Assembly: GCF_018448935.1 (NCBI RefSeq)
Contig: NZ_RCWC01000025.1
Location: 1-64,000 of the forward strand
Source: Photorhabdus noenieputensis
GTDB lineage: Bacteria; Pseudomonadota; Gammaproteobacteria; Enterobacterales; Enterobacteriaceae
Length of the DNA stretch: 64,000 nucleotides
Direction of reading: 5' to 3'
Translations under genes and position numbers: made by a program
In this document: positions 16,488 through 26,166 of the stretch, piece by piece
How positions within the stretch are numbered: position 1 is the stretch's first letter
Layout: every line of letters starts with the position of its first letter
The notes under the pieces: generated by a model
Database searches by the model: none
The model's input: the letters and a program-made list of their open reading frames with translations, nothing else
What the model was told of the DNA's origin: nothing

Positions 16488-18236
16488 ATGGTAAAAAGAG
16501 CGATAAAGCCACTGTGTATTTCGGTTATTTGTAGCACATCGATAGTAGCTGGATATGCTTTAGCTAATCATCAGAGTAGGCTTATTGAAGGTGATATTCA
16601 AAATCTGCCACAAATGCAGGTTGAAAAGATATCTGAAACAACCACACTCGAACAAGTACAAATTCAAACGGCTACAATTTCAGAAACAGAATGTCGTGAA
16701 ATGTTGCGAAGTTGGATACCAGCACAAATTAAGCCTGTTTTCTTTGACCAATTGGTTAGTTTGTACTCTTCCAATCAGATGCAACCTTTGTGGCAAGATA
16801 AAATCGCGGTTCAACGCTTTGAACAACAACTTTCAGAACTTGCATTGGCCGGGTTTCAGCCGCGATTTGGTCAATGGCTGACTGAACTCAATGATGCTCA
16901 ATTGAGTCAAATGGGACGTGATCTGATCTTATCGGATGCTATGCTAGGTTATTTACAATTTGTCTCAGATGTCGGTCATCAGGGCCAAAGCTGGCTCTAT
17001 CGCACTATGTTATATAGCAGCACTACACCACATAAAAGCACTGCACCATACAAAATTGCATTACCTTCACCAGCCGTTATAGATCAGTGGCAGCGAGCTA
17101 TTATTGATCACAATGTGGCCGCTTATGTTGCAGCATTGGCACCACAACATCCTCAATATGAAAATATGCGTAAGGAGATGATGAAACAACTGGCTGATAG
17201 TGAACCGTGGCCACAGCTTTCTGACAAAAGTGTGCTAAAACCGGGACAGAGTAGTTCTGATGTCGCTGTGTTGAGAGAAATACTTATTCGTCTTGGGATG
17301 TTGAGCGAACTGACAACTCAATCAGATCATATTTACGATCCTGAGCTGGTGACTGCGGTAAAAAATTTCCAGCGTTGGCAAGGGTTGGTGCCGGATGGCG
17401 TAATTGGTAAACGCACAAGAGATTGGTTAAATACTTCACCTCAAACTAGGGCAGGTTTGATAGCGCTTAATATCCAGCGCTTACGTGTTATCCCAAGCCA
17501 TGTGTCTACGGGAATTATGGTCAATATTCCAGATTATTCATTGCATTATTATCTTAATGATCAGGAAGTGTTGGGCTCGAAAGTGATCGTTGGTCGTCCA
17601 AGCCGTAAGACACCTATTATGAGTAGTGTGCTGAATAATGTGGTGATTAATCCTCCCTGGAGTGTGCCAACTAGTCTGGCAAGAAAAGATATCGCACCAC
17701 GGGGAGTGAATGATCCCGGATATTTTCAACGGGGAGGATACGTTATCTTTTCAAATTGGCGTGCTGATGCCAGTGTCATCGATCCTTACACTATTGATTG
17801 GAACGTGATTACGCCTGCTAATTTTCCTTATCGAATATGGCAAGCTCCGGGGCCGACTAACTCATTAGGCCGCTATAAATTTAATATGCCAAATTCGGAG
17901 GCTATCTATTTGCATGATACGCCGAACCATAACCTGTTTAACAAAGACATCCGAGCAATCAGCTCTGGCTGTGTACGGATTAACAAGGCTTCAGAATTAG
18001 CCAATATGTTGTTGAAAGATGCAGGGTGGACTCAAAACAAAGTGACGGATACTGTGAAACAGGGCAATACTGTTTATGTCAACGTCCCACAGCGTATTCC
18101 TGTTTATTTGTATTATTTAACTGCCTGGGTAGATGCACAGGGGGTTCCTCAGTACCGTACCGATATTTATGACTACGATCATAGTGTGAGACAAGGTTCC
18201 CAGTTTTTGTCAAAGTTGTTACCTTTACAAAATTAA
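16488..18236 (+). CDS. ldtD: L,D-transpeptidase LdtD (YcbB)
   Basis: Periplasmic enzyme that makes 3-3 (mDap-mDap) cross-links in peptidoglycan. The 582-residue protein has an N-terminal signal/anchor (LCISVICSTSIVAGYALA). A scaffold region follows, then a peptidoglycan-binding domain ('AVKNFQRWQGLVPDGVIGKRT', about 290-315) and a YkuD catalytic domain with conserved His in 'YLHDTPNHNLF' and active-site Cys in 'AISSGCVRI' (about residue 500). E. coli LdtD has 615 residues. It lies first in the conserved ldtD-mepK-gloC set. Confidence 0.93.
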   Translation: MVKRAIKPLCISVICSTSIVAGYALANHQSRLIEGDIQNLPQMQVEKISETTTLEQVQIQTATISETECREMLRSWIPAQIKPVFFDQLVSLYSSNQMQPLWQDKIAVQRFEQQLSELALAGFQPRFGQWLTELNDAQLSQMGRDLILSDAMLGYLQFVSDVGHQGQSWLYRTMLYSSTTPHKSTAPYKIALPSPAVIDQWQRAIIDHNVAAYVAALAPQHPQYENMRKEMMKQLADSEPWPQLSDKSVLKPGQSSSDVAVLREILIRLGMLSELTTQSDHIYDPELVTAVKNFQRWQGLVPDGVIGKRTRDWLNTSPQTRAGLIALNIQRLRVIPSHVSTGIMVNIPDYSLHYYLNDQEVLGSKVIVGRPSRKTPIMSSVLNNVVINPPWSVPTSLARKDIAPRGVNDPGYFQRGGYVIFSNWRADASVIDPYTIDWNVITPANFPYRIWQAPGPTNSLGRYKFNMPNSEAIYLHDTPNHNLFNKDIRAISSGCVRINKASELANMLLKDAGWTQNKVTDTVKQGNTVYVNVPQRIPVYLYYLTAWVDAQGVPQYRTDIYDYDHSVRQGSQFLSKLLPLQN

Positions 18237-18270
18237 ATGCAACTAATTTTTGTTATTAGTTGTCTCATAG

Positions 18271-18298
18271 ACCAGTGACCAGTGACCAGTGACCAGTT
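18271..18298. repeat. four-copy heptanucleotide tandem repeat
   Basis: ACCAGTG is repeated four times (the last copy ACCAGTT) between ldtD and mepK. A short tandem tract like this can change copy number by slippage and lies about 45 bp before the mepK start. Confidence 0.85.
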
Positions 18299-18342
18299 GC
18301 CTGGTGGTTTATTTTTTCCATAATCTGAGTAGATGTTTCTTC

Positions 18343-18891
18343 ATGGATATAATTGATCATAATCGCCGTAAGTGGCTTTGTGTGGGGGCTGCTACTTTAG
18401 GCTTGAGTTTTTTGCCGGGGCATGTTTTTGCGACTCTGGCCACGCCGCATCCACGGATTTTACGTTTTGACAACTTACATACGGGTGAAACGATTAAAGC
18501 CGAATTTTTTGACGGCTATCGTTACAACAAAGAAGAGCTGGCCCGTCTGGATCATCTGTTTCGAGATTATCGTCAAAATAGAGTTAAGACTATCGATCCT
18601 AAATTATTTGATCAGATTTATTTGCTGCAAATGATGATGGGGATTAATAAACCTGTACAACTTATTTCTGGTTACCGTTCACTGGTAACCAACAATCAGT
18701 TGCGCAAGCAAAGTAAAGGCGTGGCTAGACAGAGTTACCATACTCGCGGGCGGGCGATGGATTTTCATATTGAAGGTATTGAGCTTAGTCGTATCTGCAA
18801 GGCTGCTCTAAAAATGAAAGCGGGAGGGGTAGGATACTATCCACACAGTAATTTCGTTCATATTGATACAGGTCCCGTCAGGACATGGTAA
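18343..18891 (+). CDS. mepK: murein endopeptidase MepK (YcbK), Tat-exported
   Basis: Peptidase of the M15/DUF882 family that cleaves peptidoglycan cross-links, acting in the periplasm alongside LdtD. The 182-residue protein has an N-terminal twin-arginine signal (NRRKWLCVGAATLGLSFLPG). Conserved motifs are 'QLISGYRS', 'SYHTRGRAMDFHI' (zinc His and Asp) and 'NFVHIDTGPVRTW' (zinc His). Start at ATG 18343 gives exactly the E. coli length of 182 and begins at the Tat signal. Confidence 0.93.
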   Translation: MDIIDHNRRKWLCVGAATLGLSFLPGHVFATLATPHPRILRFDNLHTGETIKAEFFDGYRYNKEELARLDHLFRDYRQNRVKTIDPKLFDQIYLLQMMMGINKPVQLISGYRSLVTNNQLRKQSKGVARQSYHTRGRAMDFHIEGIELSRICKAALKMKAGGVGYYPHSNFVHIDTGPVRTW

Positions 18892-18936
18892 TCTGGTGAG
18901 TAACTATTTTGTTTTGACTATGGAGTAAATGAAATA

Positions 18937-19584
18937 ATGAAATACCAAATTATTCCTGTTACTGCTTTTATGCAGAATTGTACCCTTATTTGGAATGAAG
19001 AGAGTAAGGAAGCGGCAATTGTTGATCCGGGGGGAGAAACAGAGAAGCTGATCGCTGAGATAGAACGTCGTGGTCTGAAATTGACCCAGATTTTATTGAC
19101 TCATGGTCATTTTGATCATGTTGGTGCAACAGCGGAAGTCGCTAAACATTTTAATGTGCCGATCTACGGACCACATCAGGAAGATGCTTTCTGGATTGAA
19201 GGCTTGCAAGCTCAAAGTCGGATGTTTGGCATTGAAGAATGCCCATCATTTGAACCTGATCGTTGGTTAAATGAAGGCGATAAGCTGCGGGTAGCGGGCG
19301 TTGATTTATCTGTATTGCACTGTCCGGGGCATACGCCAGGGCATGTTGTGTTTGTAAATCATGAAGATAAGCTGATTTATATGGGAGATGTTCTGTTTAA
19401 AGGGGGGATTGGGCGTAGTGACTTCCCACGCGGTAATCACCAGCAGTTAATTAACTCAATTAAAGATAAACTTCTGCCACTTGGTGATGATTATGAATTT
19501 ATTCCAGGGCACGGGCCAATGTCGACGCTAGGTTATGAGCGGCAGACTAATCCATTTTTACAGGATGAAGTATCAGGTTGGTGA
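18937..19584 (+). CDS. gloC: type II glyoxalase GloC (YcbL)
   Basis: Metallo-beta-lactamase-fold hydrolase that cleaves S-D-lactoylglutathione in methylglyoxal detoxification. The 215-residue protein has the metal motif '[11 protein letters not shown]' (residues about 53-63) plus 'HCPGHTPGH' , '[14 protein letters not shown]' and 'FIPGHGP'. The length matches E. coli YcbL (215). It ends 23 bp before an ERIC element and convergently faces aspC. Confidence 0.93.
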   Translation: MKYQIIPVTAFMQNCTLIWNEESKEAAIVDPGGETEKLIAEIERRGLKLTQILLTHGHFDHVGATAEVAKHFNVPIYGPHQEDAFWIEGLQAQSRMFGIEECPSFEPDRWLNEGDKLRVAGVDLSVLHCPGHTPGHVVFVNHEDKLIYMGDVLFKGGIGRSDFPRGNHQQLINSIKDKLLPLGDDYEFIPGHGPMSTLGYERQTNPFLQDEVSGW

Positions 19585-19607
19585 TGTGGCGTAGCGTTTA
19601 TGTTCAA

Positions 19608-19734
19608 TATACCCGTCATCTTTCAAGTTGCCTCTTTGTTGGCTGCACTCACTCACCCCGGCCACATAGTTATCTATGCTCCCGGGGATTCGTTCCCTTG
19701 CCGTCGCGATGCATCTTGAAATCCATAGGGTATA
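19608..19734 (+). repeat. ERIC element, 127 bp (copy 1)
   Basis: It starts TATACCCGTCATCTTTCAAG and ends TGAAATCCATAGGGTATA. The core contains the hallmark 'CTCCCGGGGATTCG' and 'CACCCCGGCCACATAG', matching ERIC palindrome sequences. It is the same length and orientation as copy 3 and lies between the convergent gloC and aspC genes. Confidence 0.92.
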
Positions 19735-19775
19735 AGTGTCAATTTGAGGGCTGGCTGATAGTTGTTTGATGACAA

Positions 19776-19901
<126 letters not shown>

Positions 19902-19953
19902 TCAATAAGATTAACATCACAATTGTGTCGGACGTCGAATCTTCTGAATGATA

Positions 19954-19980
19954 AAAGTCGCTGAAATTCAGCGACTTTTT
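19954..19980. terminator. bidirectional terminator downstream of aspC
   Basis: AAGTCGCTGAA (19955-19965) and TTCAGCGACTT (19967-19977) form a long perfect stem. The right side has TTTTT (19976-19980); the left side has AAAA (19953-19956), giving T residues on the minus strand. It ends aspC and blocks readthrough from the left. Confidence 0.85.
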
Positions 19981-20001
19981 CGTAGTAAGGAAAGTGCTAA
20001 T

Positions 20002-21192
20002 TTAGAGTACTGCAACAATAGCTTCACATAGTGGAGCCATGTTTTCCAACGTCAAGCCAGCGACGTTAATACGACCGGAGCTGACAGCGTATATACCAAA
20101 TTCCTCACGTAGACGTTCTACTTGTTCTTTTGTCAGGCCACTGAATGAGAACATACCATTTTGGCTAATAATAAAGCTGAAATCCTGTTTTGCCCCTTTT
20201 TCTTGCAAGGTATTGACAAACAGTTGACGCATACGCTGAATACGTTCGCGCATGGTGGTCAGTTCCTGTTCCCAGGCTGCTTTCAGATCTTCATTTGACA
20301 AAATGGTGGTGACAACAGATGCACCATGAGCGGGCGGGTTGGAATAGTTCGCACGGATGATCGCTTTAGCCTGGCTGAACGCTTTTTCGGCTGTATCGCT
20401 GTCACTAGCAACGATGGTACAGGCACCGACACGTTCATTGTACAGGCCAAAGTTTTTGGAGTAAGAGCTGGCAACAATCAGTTCATTATGATTTTTCGCA
20501 AAAATACGTAGGCCCTCTGCATCTTCATTCAGGCCCTTGGCAAATCCTTGATAAGCGAAATCAAAAATAGGCAACCAGCCTTTCTCCGCAGACATTTCTG
20601 CCAGTTTAGCCCATTGTGCCGGGGTTGGATCGATGCCCGTCGGATTGTGGCAGCAACCGTGGAATAGAACAACATCACCTGACTGAGTTTCAGACAAGCT
20701 TGCCAGCATGTCTTCGAAATTCAGCGCATGTTTTTCAGCGTCATAGTATTTATATTCACAGACTTCCAGGCCAGCGGCGGAAAAAACGTTTTTATGGTTT
20801 GGCCAGGTTGGGTTGCTGATCCAAACCCGTTTAGCATTAGTCTGTTTGGCAATGAAATCCGCAGCAATACGTAAAGCACCTGTACCGCCAGGGCTTTGTG
20901 CTGTGCGGGCGCGTTTATCTGTGACGACTGGGTGATCTTTGCCAAACAGTAATTCTTGAGTTACACGGCCAAATTCGGCTAAACCGCTAATCGGCAGATA
21001 ATTTTTTGTTGTTTCGTTTTCCAGTAAATATTGTTCAGCTTTTTTAACACTGGTCAGAACAGGGGTTTTTCCTGTTTCATCTTTGTAGACACCGATACCA
21101 AGATTGATTTTATGTGTACGAAGATCAGAACGGAAACTATCGGCTAAGCCAAGAATAGGGTCGGCAGGCGCTGCGGTAATTTTCTCAAACAT
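20002..21192 (-). CDS. aspC: aspartate aminotransferase AspC
   Basis: PLP-dependent class I aminotransferase interconverting aspartate + 2-oxoglutarate and oxaloacetate + glutamate in the cytosol. The 396-residue protein aligns over its whole length with E. coli AspC. It shows the PLP lysine in '[17 protein letters not shown]', plus '[12 protein letters not shown]' and '[12 protein letters not shown]'. The start [18 protein letters not shown] at 21192 gives the exact E. coli length; the frame is open to 21264 but that extension is not conserved. Confidence 0.95.
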   Translation of the reverse strand: MFEKITAAPADPILGLADSFRSDLRTHKINLGIGVYKDETGKTPVLTSVKKAEQYLLENETTKNYLPISGLAEFGRVTQELLFGKDHPVVTDKRARTAQSPGGTGALRIAADFIAKQTNAKRVWISNPTWPNHKNVFSAAGLEVCEYKYYDAEKHALNFEDMLASLSETQSGDVVLFHGCCHNPTGIDPTPAQWAKLAEMSAEKGWLPIFDFAYQGFAKGLNEDAEGLRIFAKNHNELIVASSYSKNFGLYNERVGACTIVASDSDTAEKAFSQAKAIIRANYSNPPAHGASVVTTILSNEDLKAAWEQELTTMRERIQRMRQLFVNTLQEKGAKQDFSFIISQNGMFSFSGLTKEQVERLREEFGIYAVSSGRINVAGLTLENMAPLCEAIVAVL

Positions 21193-21336
21193 GTTTGTAA
21201 TTCCAAAGCTCAGAGTTAAGCCCAAAAGGGTAGTCAGGTTAACGCTGCTAAAACAGTTTGCCAACTATTTGTCGCAAAAAGAAGATAATCTTGTGAAGCA
21301 GTTTGCGGAGTGAGAAAAAGAAGGAAAACATAAGAC

Positions 21337-21364
21337 TAAAAAAGCAGCACATAAGCGCTGCTTT
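21337..21364 (-). terminator. terminator of the first porin gene
   Basis: On the minus strand AAAGCAGC (from 21364), a short loop, then GCTGCTT followed by TTTTT. It lies 50 bp after the porin stop codon. Confidence 0.8.
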
Positions 21365-21413
21365 CTCTTAATGATGTTTAACTTGTTCAGCTAAATATAT
21401 TTACCAACGGTAA

Positions 21414-22568
21414 TTAGAATTGGTAAATCATACCTACGCCAACAACGTTGTCAGTGCTGATACCCATCTCTTTGGTGAATTCATTGCTATCCAGCAGGTT
21501 GATTTTGTAATCAACATAGGTAGTCAAGTTTTTGTTGAAGTAGTAGTAACTACCAACGGAGATATATTTAACGAGATCGCGGCTGCTGGATTCTTTCCCG
21601 TCATGATCGATGTCACCGAGCAGATTTTTACCTTTGGACTGAACGTATGCCAGAGATGGACGTAAACCGAAGTCGAACTGATATTGGGCGGTCAATTCGA
21701 TGTTCTGGGTTTTGTTAGCGACATTTTCCATGTTCTCGCTACCAACTTTTCCACCGAAGCGGGTCATGTTACGGGTTTCACCGTACATAGCAGCCAGGTA
21801 GATATTGTTGGCATCGTACTTGGCACCGATGTTCCATGCCTCAGCACGATCACCTAAGGCAGTAGAACCTTTATTGGTATCAATATCATAGACAGTTTTT
21901 TGCGCAGAAGTACGAGCAGAATTAGAGTATGCGCCACCGACGCTGATACCGTAACCTACGTCATAGGTTGCAGCGAAACCGTAGCCATCACCGTTGTCTT
22001 TACGGTCGGCACGGCCATTAGCTGTGTTGTCACTGTTTTCACCCTGATATTGCAGAGCAAAATTCAGACCATCAACCAGACCGAAGAAATCAGTATTACG
22101 GTAAGTCAGCAGACCAGTAGAACGGCCAGTCATGAAGTTATCAGTCTGCGCCATTGAGTCGCCACCAAATACTGGCAACACGTCGGTCCAAGCGTTGACT
22201 TCATAAACCACACCGTAGTTACGGCCATAGTTCATTGAACCGTAGTCGGACAGTTTCAAACCAGCGAAAGCCAGACGAGTTTTGGTTTCTTCGTTAACAC
22301 CTTCTGCACGGTTGCCTTTGATATTGTATTCCCAACGGCCAAAACCGGTCAGTTGGTCATTAACTTGAGTTTCACCTTTGAAACCCAGACGAGCAAAGGA
22401 GTTATCGCCATCTTCGCCGCTTTTGTTGTTAGCGAATTTGTGCTGGACTTCAACTTTACCATACAGATCCAGTTTGTTGCCGTCTTTGTTATAAATTTCA
22501 GCTGCATTTGCTGCGCCAGCAGCTAACAGAGCTGGGATTACTACTGCAAGAACATTGCGTTTCATCAT
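21414..22568 (-). CDS. ompF: OmpF/OmpC-type general porin (copy 1)
   Basis: Trimeric outer-membrane diffusion porin. The 384-residue precursor has a signal peptide ([22 protein letters not shown]) and a mature start [17 protein letters not shown]. The constriction-loop region contains '[15 protein letters not shown]' and the sequence ends with Phe (VGVGMIYQF), as required by the BAM machinery. Start at 22568 (MMKRN) follows GAGGGTAAT and matches E. coli OmpF. Position between aspC and asnS is that of E. coli ompF, here shared with a second porin. Confidence 0.9.
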   Translation of the reverse strand: MMKRNVLAVVIPALLAAGAANAAEIYNKDGNKLDLYGKVEVQHKFANNKSGEDGDNSFARLGFKGETQVNDQLTGFGRWEYNIKGNRAEGVNEETKTRLAFAGLKLSDYGSMNYGRNYGVVYEVNAWTDVLPVFGGDSMAQTDNFMTGRSTGLLTYRNTDFFGLVDGLNFALQYQGENSDNTANGRADRKDNGDGYGFAATYDVGYGISVGGAYSNSARTSAQKTVYDIDTNKGSTALGDRAEAWNIGAKYDANNIYLAAMYGETRNMTRFGGKVGSENMENVANKTQNIELTAQYQFDFGLRPSLAYVQSKGKNLLGDIDHDGKESSSRDLVKYISVGSYYYFNKNLTTYVDYKINLLDSNEFTKEMGISTDNVVGVGMIYQF

Positions 22569-22990
22569 TATTATTACCCTCATTGGTGTTATTCGGACAC
22601 CTGCCACTGCCAAAAATAATTCTTTAAAAATCTACGGAACTATTTGTGAGAGTTTAGTGTCGTCTGTTTCGCTGTCAAGTGTTTCATTGGTTGTTATTTT
22701 TATCCACTCACAAAATGCGATAAAAAAGAAAATTTAGTAAGAATGTGAAACAAAGTGTTTCAAAATGTAAATGAGAGATTGTTTTTTGAGCTCTGGTCGG
22801 TCCAGTTGTTCAAAAAAGTGAAAAATGAACCGCAGTCAGTGGCGGAAGAAAATTACCTGTTTATTTTAGTAAAAAGAGTAAAATATGATGTTTATTTCAT
22901 CAATCATATCTCTTATATGTAACTTACTGATATGCTTGTCGATGTGTTATATACCATTTTTTAACAGATACCTAATAATGATTATTCTTG
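22569..22990. other. promoter and leader region of porin copy 1
   Basis: It contains a leader conserved with that of porin copy 2 (TTGGTGTTATTCGGACA near the start, 22582-22600), then OmpR-like boxes at 22745-22772. The remaining sequence up to the copy 2 terminator is AT-rich without further features. Confidence 0.6.
22745..22772 (-). promoter_or_regulatory. OmpR-like binding boxes of porin copy 1
   Basis: On the minus strand it reads TTTACATTTTGAAACACTTT followed by GTTTCAC, close to the E. coli ompF boxes (TTTACTTTTTGAAAC pattern). It lies about 180 bp upstream of the start codon. This suggests osmolarity/EnvZ-OmpR control, inferred by resemblance. Confidence 0.6.
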
Positions 22991-23018
22991 AAAAAAGTAG
23001 CGCTCGCTTTAAGCGAGC
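22991..23018 (-). terminator. terminator of the second porin gene
   Basis: On the minus strand GCTCGCTT, one base, AAGCGAGC (23018-23002), GCTAC and then TTTTTT (22996-22991). It lies 55 bp after the stop codon of copy 2. Confidence 0.85.
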
Positions 23019-23072
23019 ACCATAATATGTTAATTGGATCTCCTATTAACCCGCCTAATTTATATCAGGCTG

Positions 23073-24221
23073 TTAGAATTGATATACCAAACCTACACCT
23101 ACCGCGTTATTTGTGTTGACATCGAGATGTTTGGTGTAGAAGTTGTCATGTACTAAGTTGATTTTATAATCAACATAAGTGGATAAATTTTTGTTAAAGT
23201 TATAATAAGAACCAATAGAGATATATTTTACCCAGTCCTGATGAGTGAAATAAGTTGTTCCTCTAGATTGAACATATGCCAGAGATGGACGCAGGCCAGA
23301 ATCAAATTGATATTGGGCAGTTAATTCGATATTGCGGGTTTTTGCGGAGACGAAATCTTGGTAGCCGAAAGAGGTCATATTGTGAGTTTCGCCATACATG
23401 GCGGCCAGATATAGGTTGTTTGCATCATATTTGGCACCAACGTTCCATGCCTCAGCCCTTTCTCCGCGAGCGACAGAGGTAACTAGCCTTTCATGTGTAA
23501 TAGGGCGGTCAGCATTGGAGTAGGCTCCCCCTACGCTGATACCATTGCCGATATCGTAGGTAACAGAGAGGCCGAAGCCGTCACCATTACTACCACCATT
23601 GGGCTTACTGCGTTCACCACTGTGCTTACGGATCGAATTGCGGCCGTTGTTGCTGTCTTCGTCGTTCTTACCTTGGTATTGCAGGGCGAAGTTCAGACCA
23701 TCAACTAGGCCAAAGAAATCCGTATTGCGATAAGTCAAGACACCAGTAGCACGATTAGTCATGTAGGTGTCAGCCTGCGACATGGAATCAGCGCCGAATA
23801 CTGGCAGTACGTCAGTCCAAGCATTGACGTCATAAAGAACTCCATAATTACGGCCATAATCCAGAGAACCATATTTGGCAAATTTTAAGCCAGCAAAGGC
23901 TAAACGAGTTTGATTACCTCCGGAATCATTTCCCTCAGCTTGGTTAGCCTGAATATTGTATTCCCAACGGCCATAACCCGTTAGTTGGTCATTGATTTGG
24001 GTTTCACCTCTGAAGCCCAAACGAATGTAGCTTGCATCTCCATCTTCACTATAGATAGAGGAATCACCTGCGCTTTGGGTAATTTTAGAGAATTGATGAC
24101 GTGCATCAACTTTGCCATAGAGATCCAGTTTATTACCGTTTTTGTTATAAATTTCAGCGGCATTTGCTACACCAGCAGTCAACAGCACTGGGATGACCAT
24201 GGAAAAAATACTACCCTTCAT
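23073..24221 (-). CDS. OmpF/OmpC-type general porin (copy 2)
   Basis: A second outer-membrane porin, 382 residues, with signal peptide [21 protein letters not shown] and mature start [17 protein letters not shown]. It shares most beta-strands with copy 1 (e.g. '[19 protein letters not shown]', '[19 protein letters not shown]') but differs in surface loops, including a longer loop '[18 protein letters not shown]'. It ends VGVGLVYQF. Each copy has its own promoter and terminator, so this is a tandem duplication with independent control rather than an operon. Confidence 0.88.
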   Translation of the reverse strand: MKGSIFSMVIPVLLTAGVANAAEIYNKNGNKLDLYGKVDARHQFSKITQSAGDSSIYSEDGDASYIRLGFRGETQINDQLTGYGRWEYNIQANQAEGNDSGGNQTRLAFAGLKFAKYGSLDYGRNYGVLYDVNAWTDVLPVFGADSMSQADTYMTNRATGVLTYRNTDFFGLVDGLNFALQYQGKNDEDSNNGRNSIRKHSGERSKPNGGSNGDGFGLSVTYDIGNGISVGGAYSNADRPITHERLVTSVARGERAEAWNVGAKYDANNLYLAAMYGETHNMTSFGYQDFVSAKTRNIELTAQYQFDSGLRPSLAYVQSRGTTYFTHQDWVKYISIGSYYNFNKNLSTYVDYKINLVHDNFYTKHLDVNTNNAVGVGLVYQF

Positions 24222-24493
24222 TATTGTTACCTTCGTTTAATTACAATTGTTAATTACCATCATTGGTGTTATTCGGACATTTGTTACTGACAGAAATAAT
24301 TCCTTTAAGAAACTCGTTGAAATTATTTATGAAAATATCGTGATGTCCGAGTCGGGGCACAGTTTTTCATTAGCTATGGATTTTATCTATCATTTAATTG
24401 ATACAAAGTGACGATTTTTGTAATAAAGTGAAAACAATATATTGCAAAATGTAAATGAAATGGGATTTTTGATCGTGTCTTGAATTGGAAGCA
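24222..24493. promoter_or_regulatory. promoter region of porin copy 2 with OmpR-like boxes
   Basis: The leader repeats the copy 1 leader (ATTGGTGTTATTCGGACA near 24262-24279). At 24428-24457 the minus strand reads CATTTACATTTTGCAATATA then TTGTTTTCAC, an OmpR-box-like array in the same relative position as in copy 1. Confidence 0.55.
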
Positions 24494-24520
24494 TAAAAAA
24501 AGCCAGCTTTCGCTGGCTTT
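24494..24520 (-). terminator. terminator of asnS
   Basis: On the minus strand AAAGCCAGC (24520-24512), GAAA loop, GCTGGCTTT, then TTTTT. A strong rho-independent terminator 40 bp after the asnS stop. Confidence 0.9.
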
Positions 24521-24558
24521 ATACATAATGATTTTTTAATGTTTGTTTTACGCAATCA

Positions 24559-25959
24559 TTAGAAGTTTGCGCTTCTTGGTGTGCGCGGGAATGGGATAAC
24601 ATCACGTACATTTGGCACACCGGTCACGTAAGCAACCAGCCGTTCAAAGCCCAGTCCGAACCCAGAGTGAGGTACGGTACCATAACGACGCAGATCACGG
24701 TACCACCAGTAATCTTCTTTATTAAGCCCCATCTCTTCCATACGTTTATCCAGCATATCCAGACGCTCTTCACGCTGTGAACCGCCGATAATCTCACCAA
24801 TGCCTGGTGCAAGTACATCCATTGCCGCGACAGTCTTACCGTCGTCGTTCATTCGCATATAGAAGGCTTTGATATCTTTTGGATAGTTTTTCACGACAAC
24901 CGGAGCTTGGAAATGTTTCTCTGCCAGATAACGTTCATGTTCTGAAGAGAGATCAACTCCCCAGAAGACCGGGTTTTCAAATTTCTGGCCGCAGTTTTGC
25001 AGAATGTCGATGGCATCGGTGTAATCAATCTGAGCAAAGTCAGAATTGACAAATTTTTCCAGGCGGGTGATGACATCTTTATCTACGCGTTCAGCGAAGA
25101 ATTGTAGATCATCAGCGCGCTCTGCCAATGCGGCTTTGAAAACATATTTCAGCATATTTTCAGCCAGTGAAGCGGCATCGTTGAGGTTAGCGAAGGCGAT
25201 TTCTGGTTCAAGCATCCAGAATTCTGCCAGATGGCGGCTGGTATTAGAGTTTTCAGCACGGAAGGTCGGACCGAATGTGTAAACTTTGCTTAATGCACAA
25301 GCATATGCTTCACCGTTCAATTGTCCGGAGACGGTCAGAAAAGCTTCTCGGCCAAAAAAATCTTCGTTGAAATCCACTTCACCTTTATCAGTTAACGGCA
25401 GATTTTGCAGATCCAGCGTAGAGACGCGGAACATTTCACCAGCACCTTCTGTATCAGCCGCCGTGATCAACGGGGTGGAAACCCAGAAGTAACCATTTTC
25501 ATGGAAGAAACGGTGTAGTGCTTGAGCAAGAGTATGGCGCATACGAGCAACGGCACCAATCAGGTTGGTACGTGGGCGCAGGTGAGCGACTTCACGCAGG
25601 TATTCAATGCTGTGGCGTTTAGCGGCCATTGGATAGGTGTCAGGATCTTCAACCATGCCGATCACCACGACTTGGGTCGCTTGCAGTTCAAAATTCTGCC
25701 CTTGACCAAGGGAAGCAACGACTGTCCCTGTCACTTCGACAGAACAGCCGGTAGTTAAATGCAGAATTTCATCCTGATAGTTAGGCAAATTATTATTAAC
25801 GACGGCCTGTAATGGATTAAAGCAGGAACCGTCATAGACGGCGAGGAAGGAGATGCCAGCTTTAGAATCTCTCCTTGTACGTATCCAGCCGCGAACGGTG
25901 ACTTCACTATCAACCGCAACCCGGCCTTGCAGTACGTCGACTACAGGCGCTACGCTCAT
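24559..25959 (-). CDS. asnS: asparaginyl-tRNA synthetase
   Basis: Class IIb aminoacyl-tRNA synthetase that charges tRNA-Asn. The 466-residue protein equals the E. coli length. It has an N-terminal OB-fold anticodon-binding domain ('[20 protein letters not shown]'), class II motif 2 ('[20 protein letters not shown]') and motif 3 ('[20 protein letters not shown]'), ending with '[14 protein letters not shown]'. Confidence 0.96.
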   Translation of the reverse strand: MSVAPVVDVLQGRVAVDSEVTVRGWIRTRRDSKAGISFLAVYDGSCFNPLQAVVNNNLPNYQDEILHLTTGCSVEVTGTVVASLGQGQNFELQATQVVVIGMVEDPDTYPMAAKRHSIEYLREVAHLRPRTNLIGAVARMRHTLAQALHRFFHENGYFWVSTPLITAADTEGAGEMFRVSTLDLQNLPLTDKGEVDFNEDFFGREAFLTVSGQLNGEAYACALSKVYTFGPTFRAENSNTSRHLAEFWMLEPEIAFANLNDAASLAENMLKYVFKAALAERADDLQFFAERVDKDVITRLEKFVNSDFAQIDYTDAIDILQNCGQKFENPVFWGVDLSSEHERYLAEKHFQAPVVVKNYPKDIKAFYMRMNDDGKTVAAMDVLAPGIGEIIGGSQREERLDMLDKRMEEMGLNKEDYWWYRDLRRYGTVPHSGFGLGFERLVAYVTGVPNVRDVIPFPRTPRSANF

Positions 25960-26111
25960 AGATTTCTCTCTTCTTTATATATCAGTTCAGGTTTGTGAAA
26001 TTGAATATCCCCACCAGGGGCAACTTGTTCTATGTTACTTGCCCTGTTTCAGGAAACAAGAGGAAATCATCAATTTAAATGGTGAAATAGAGGGGAAGGG
26101 CGCTTTTCAGA

Positions 26112-26141
26112 TGTGCTGCTGCGTTATCTGCCAGCAGCACA
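26112..26141. repeat. perfect 10-bp inverted repeat between pncB and asnS
   Basis: TGTGCTGCTG (26112-26121) and CAGCAGCACA (26132-26141) form a strong hairpin with a 10-base loop, 26 bp after the pncB stop. It has no T-run on either side, so it is not a standard rho-independent terminator. It may protect the pncB 3' end or bind a protein. Confidence 0.7.
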
Positions 26142-26166
26142 GTGGTATTTTGGCATGAAATTTGGA

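Noticed and set aside
16250-16537. 95-codon minus-strand frame across the ldtD promoter region
   Set aside because: It crosses a strong terminator and the ldtD start, with no family resemblance. Shadow frame.
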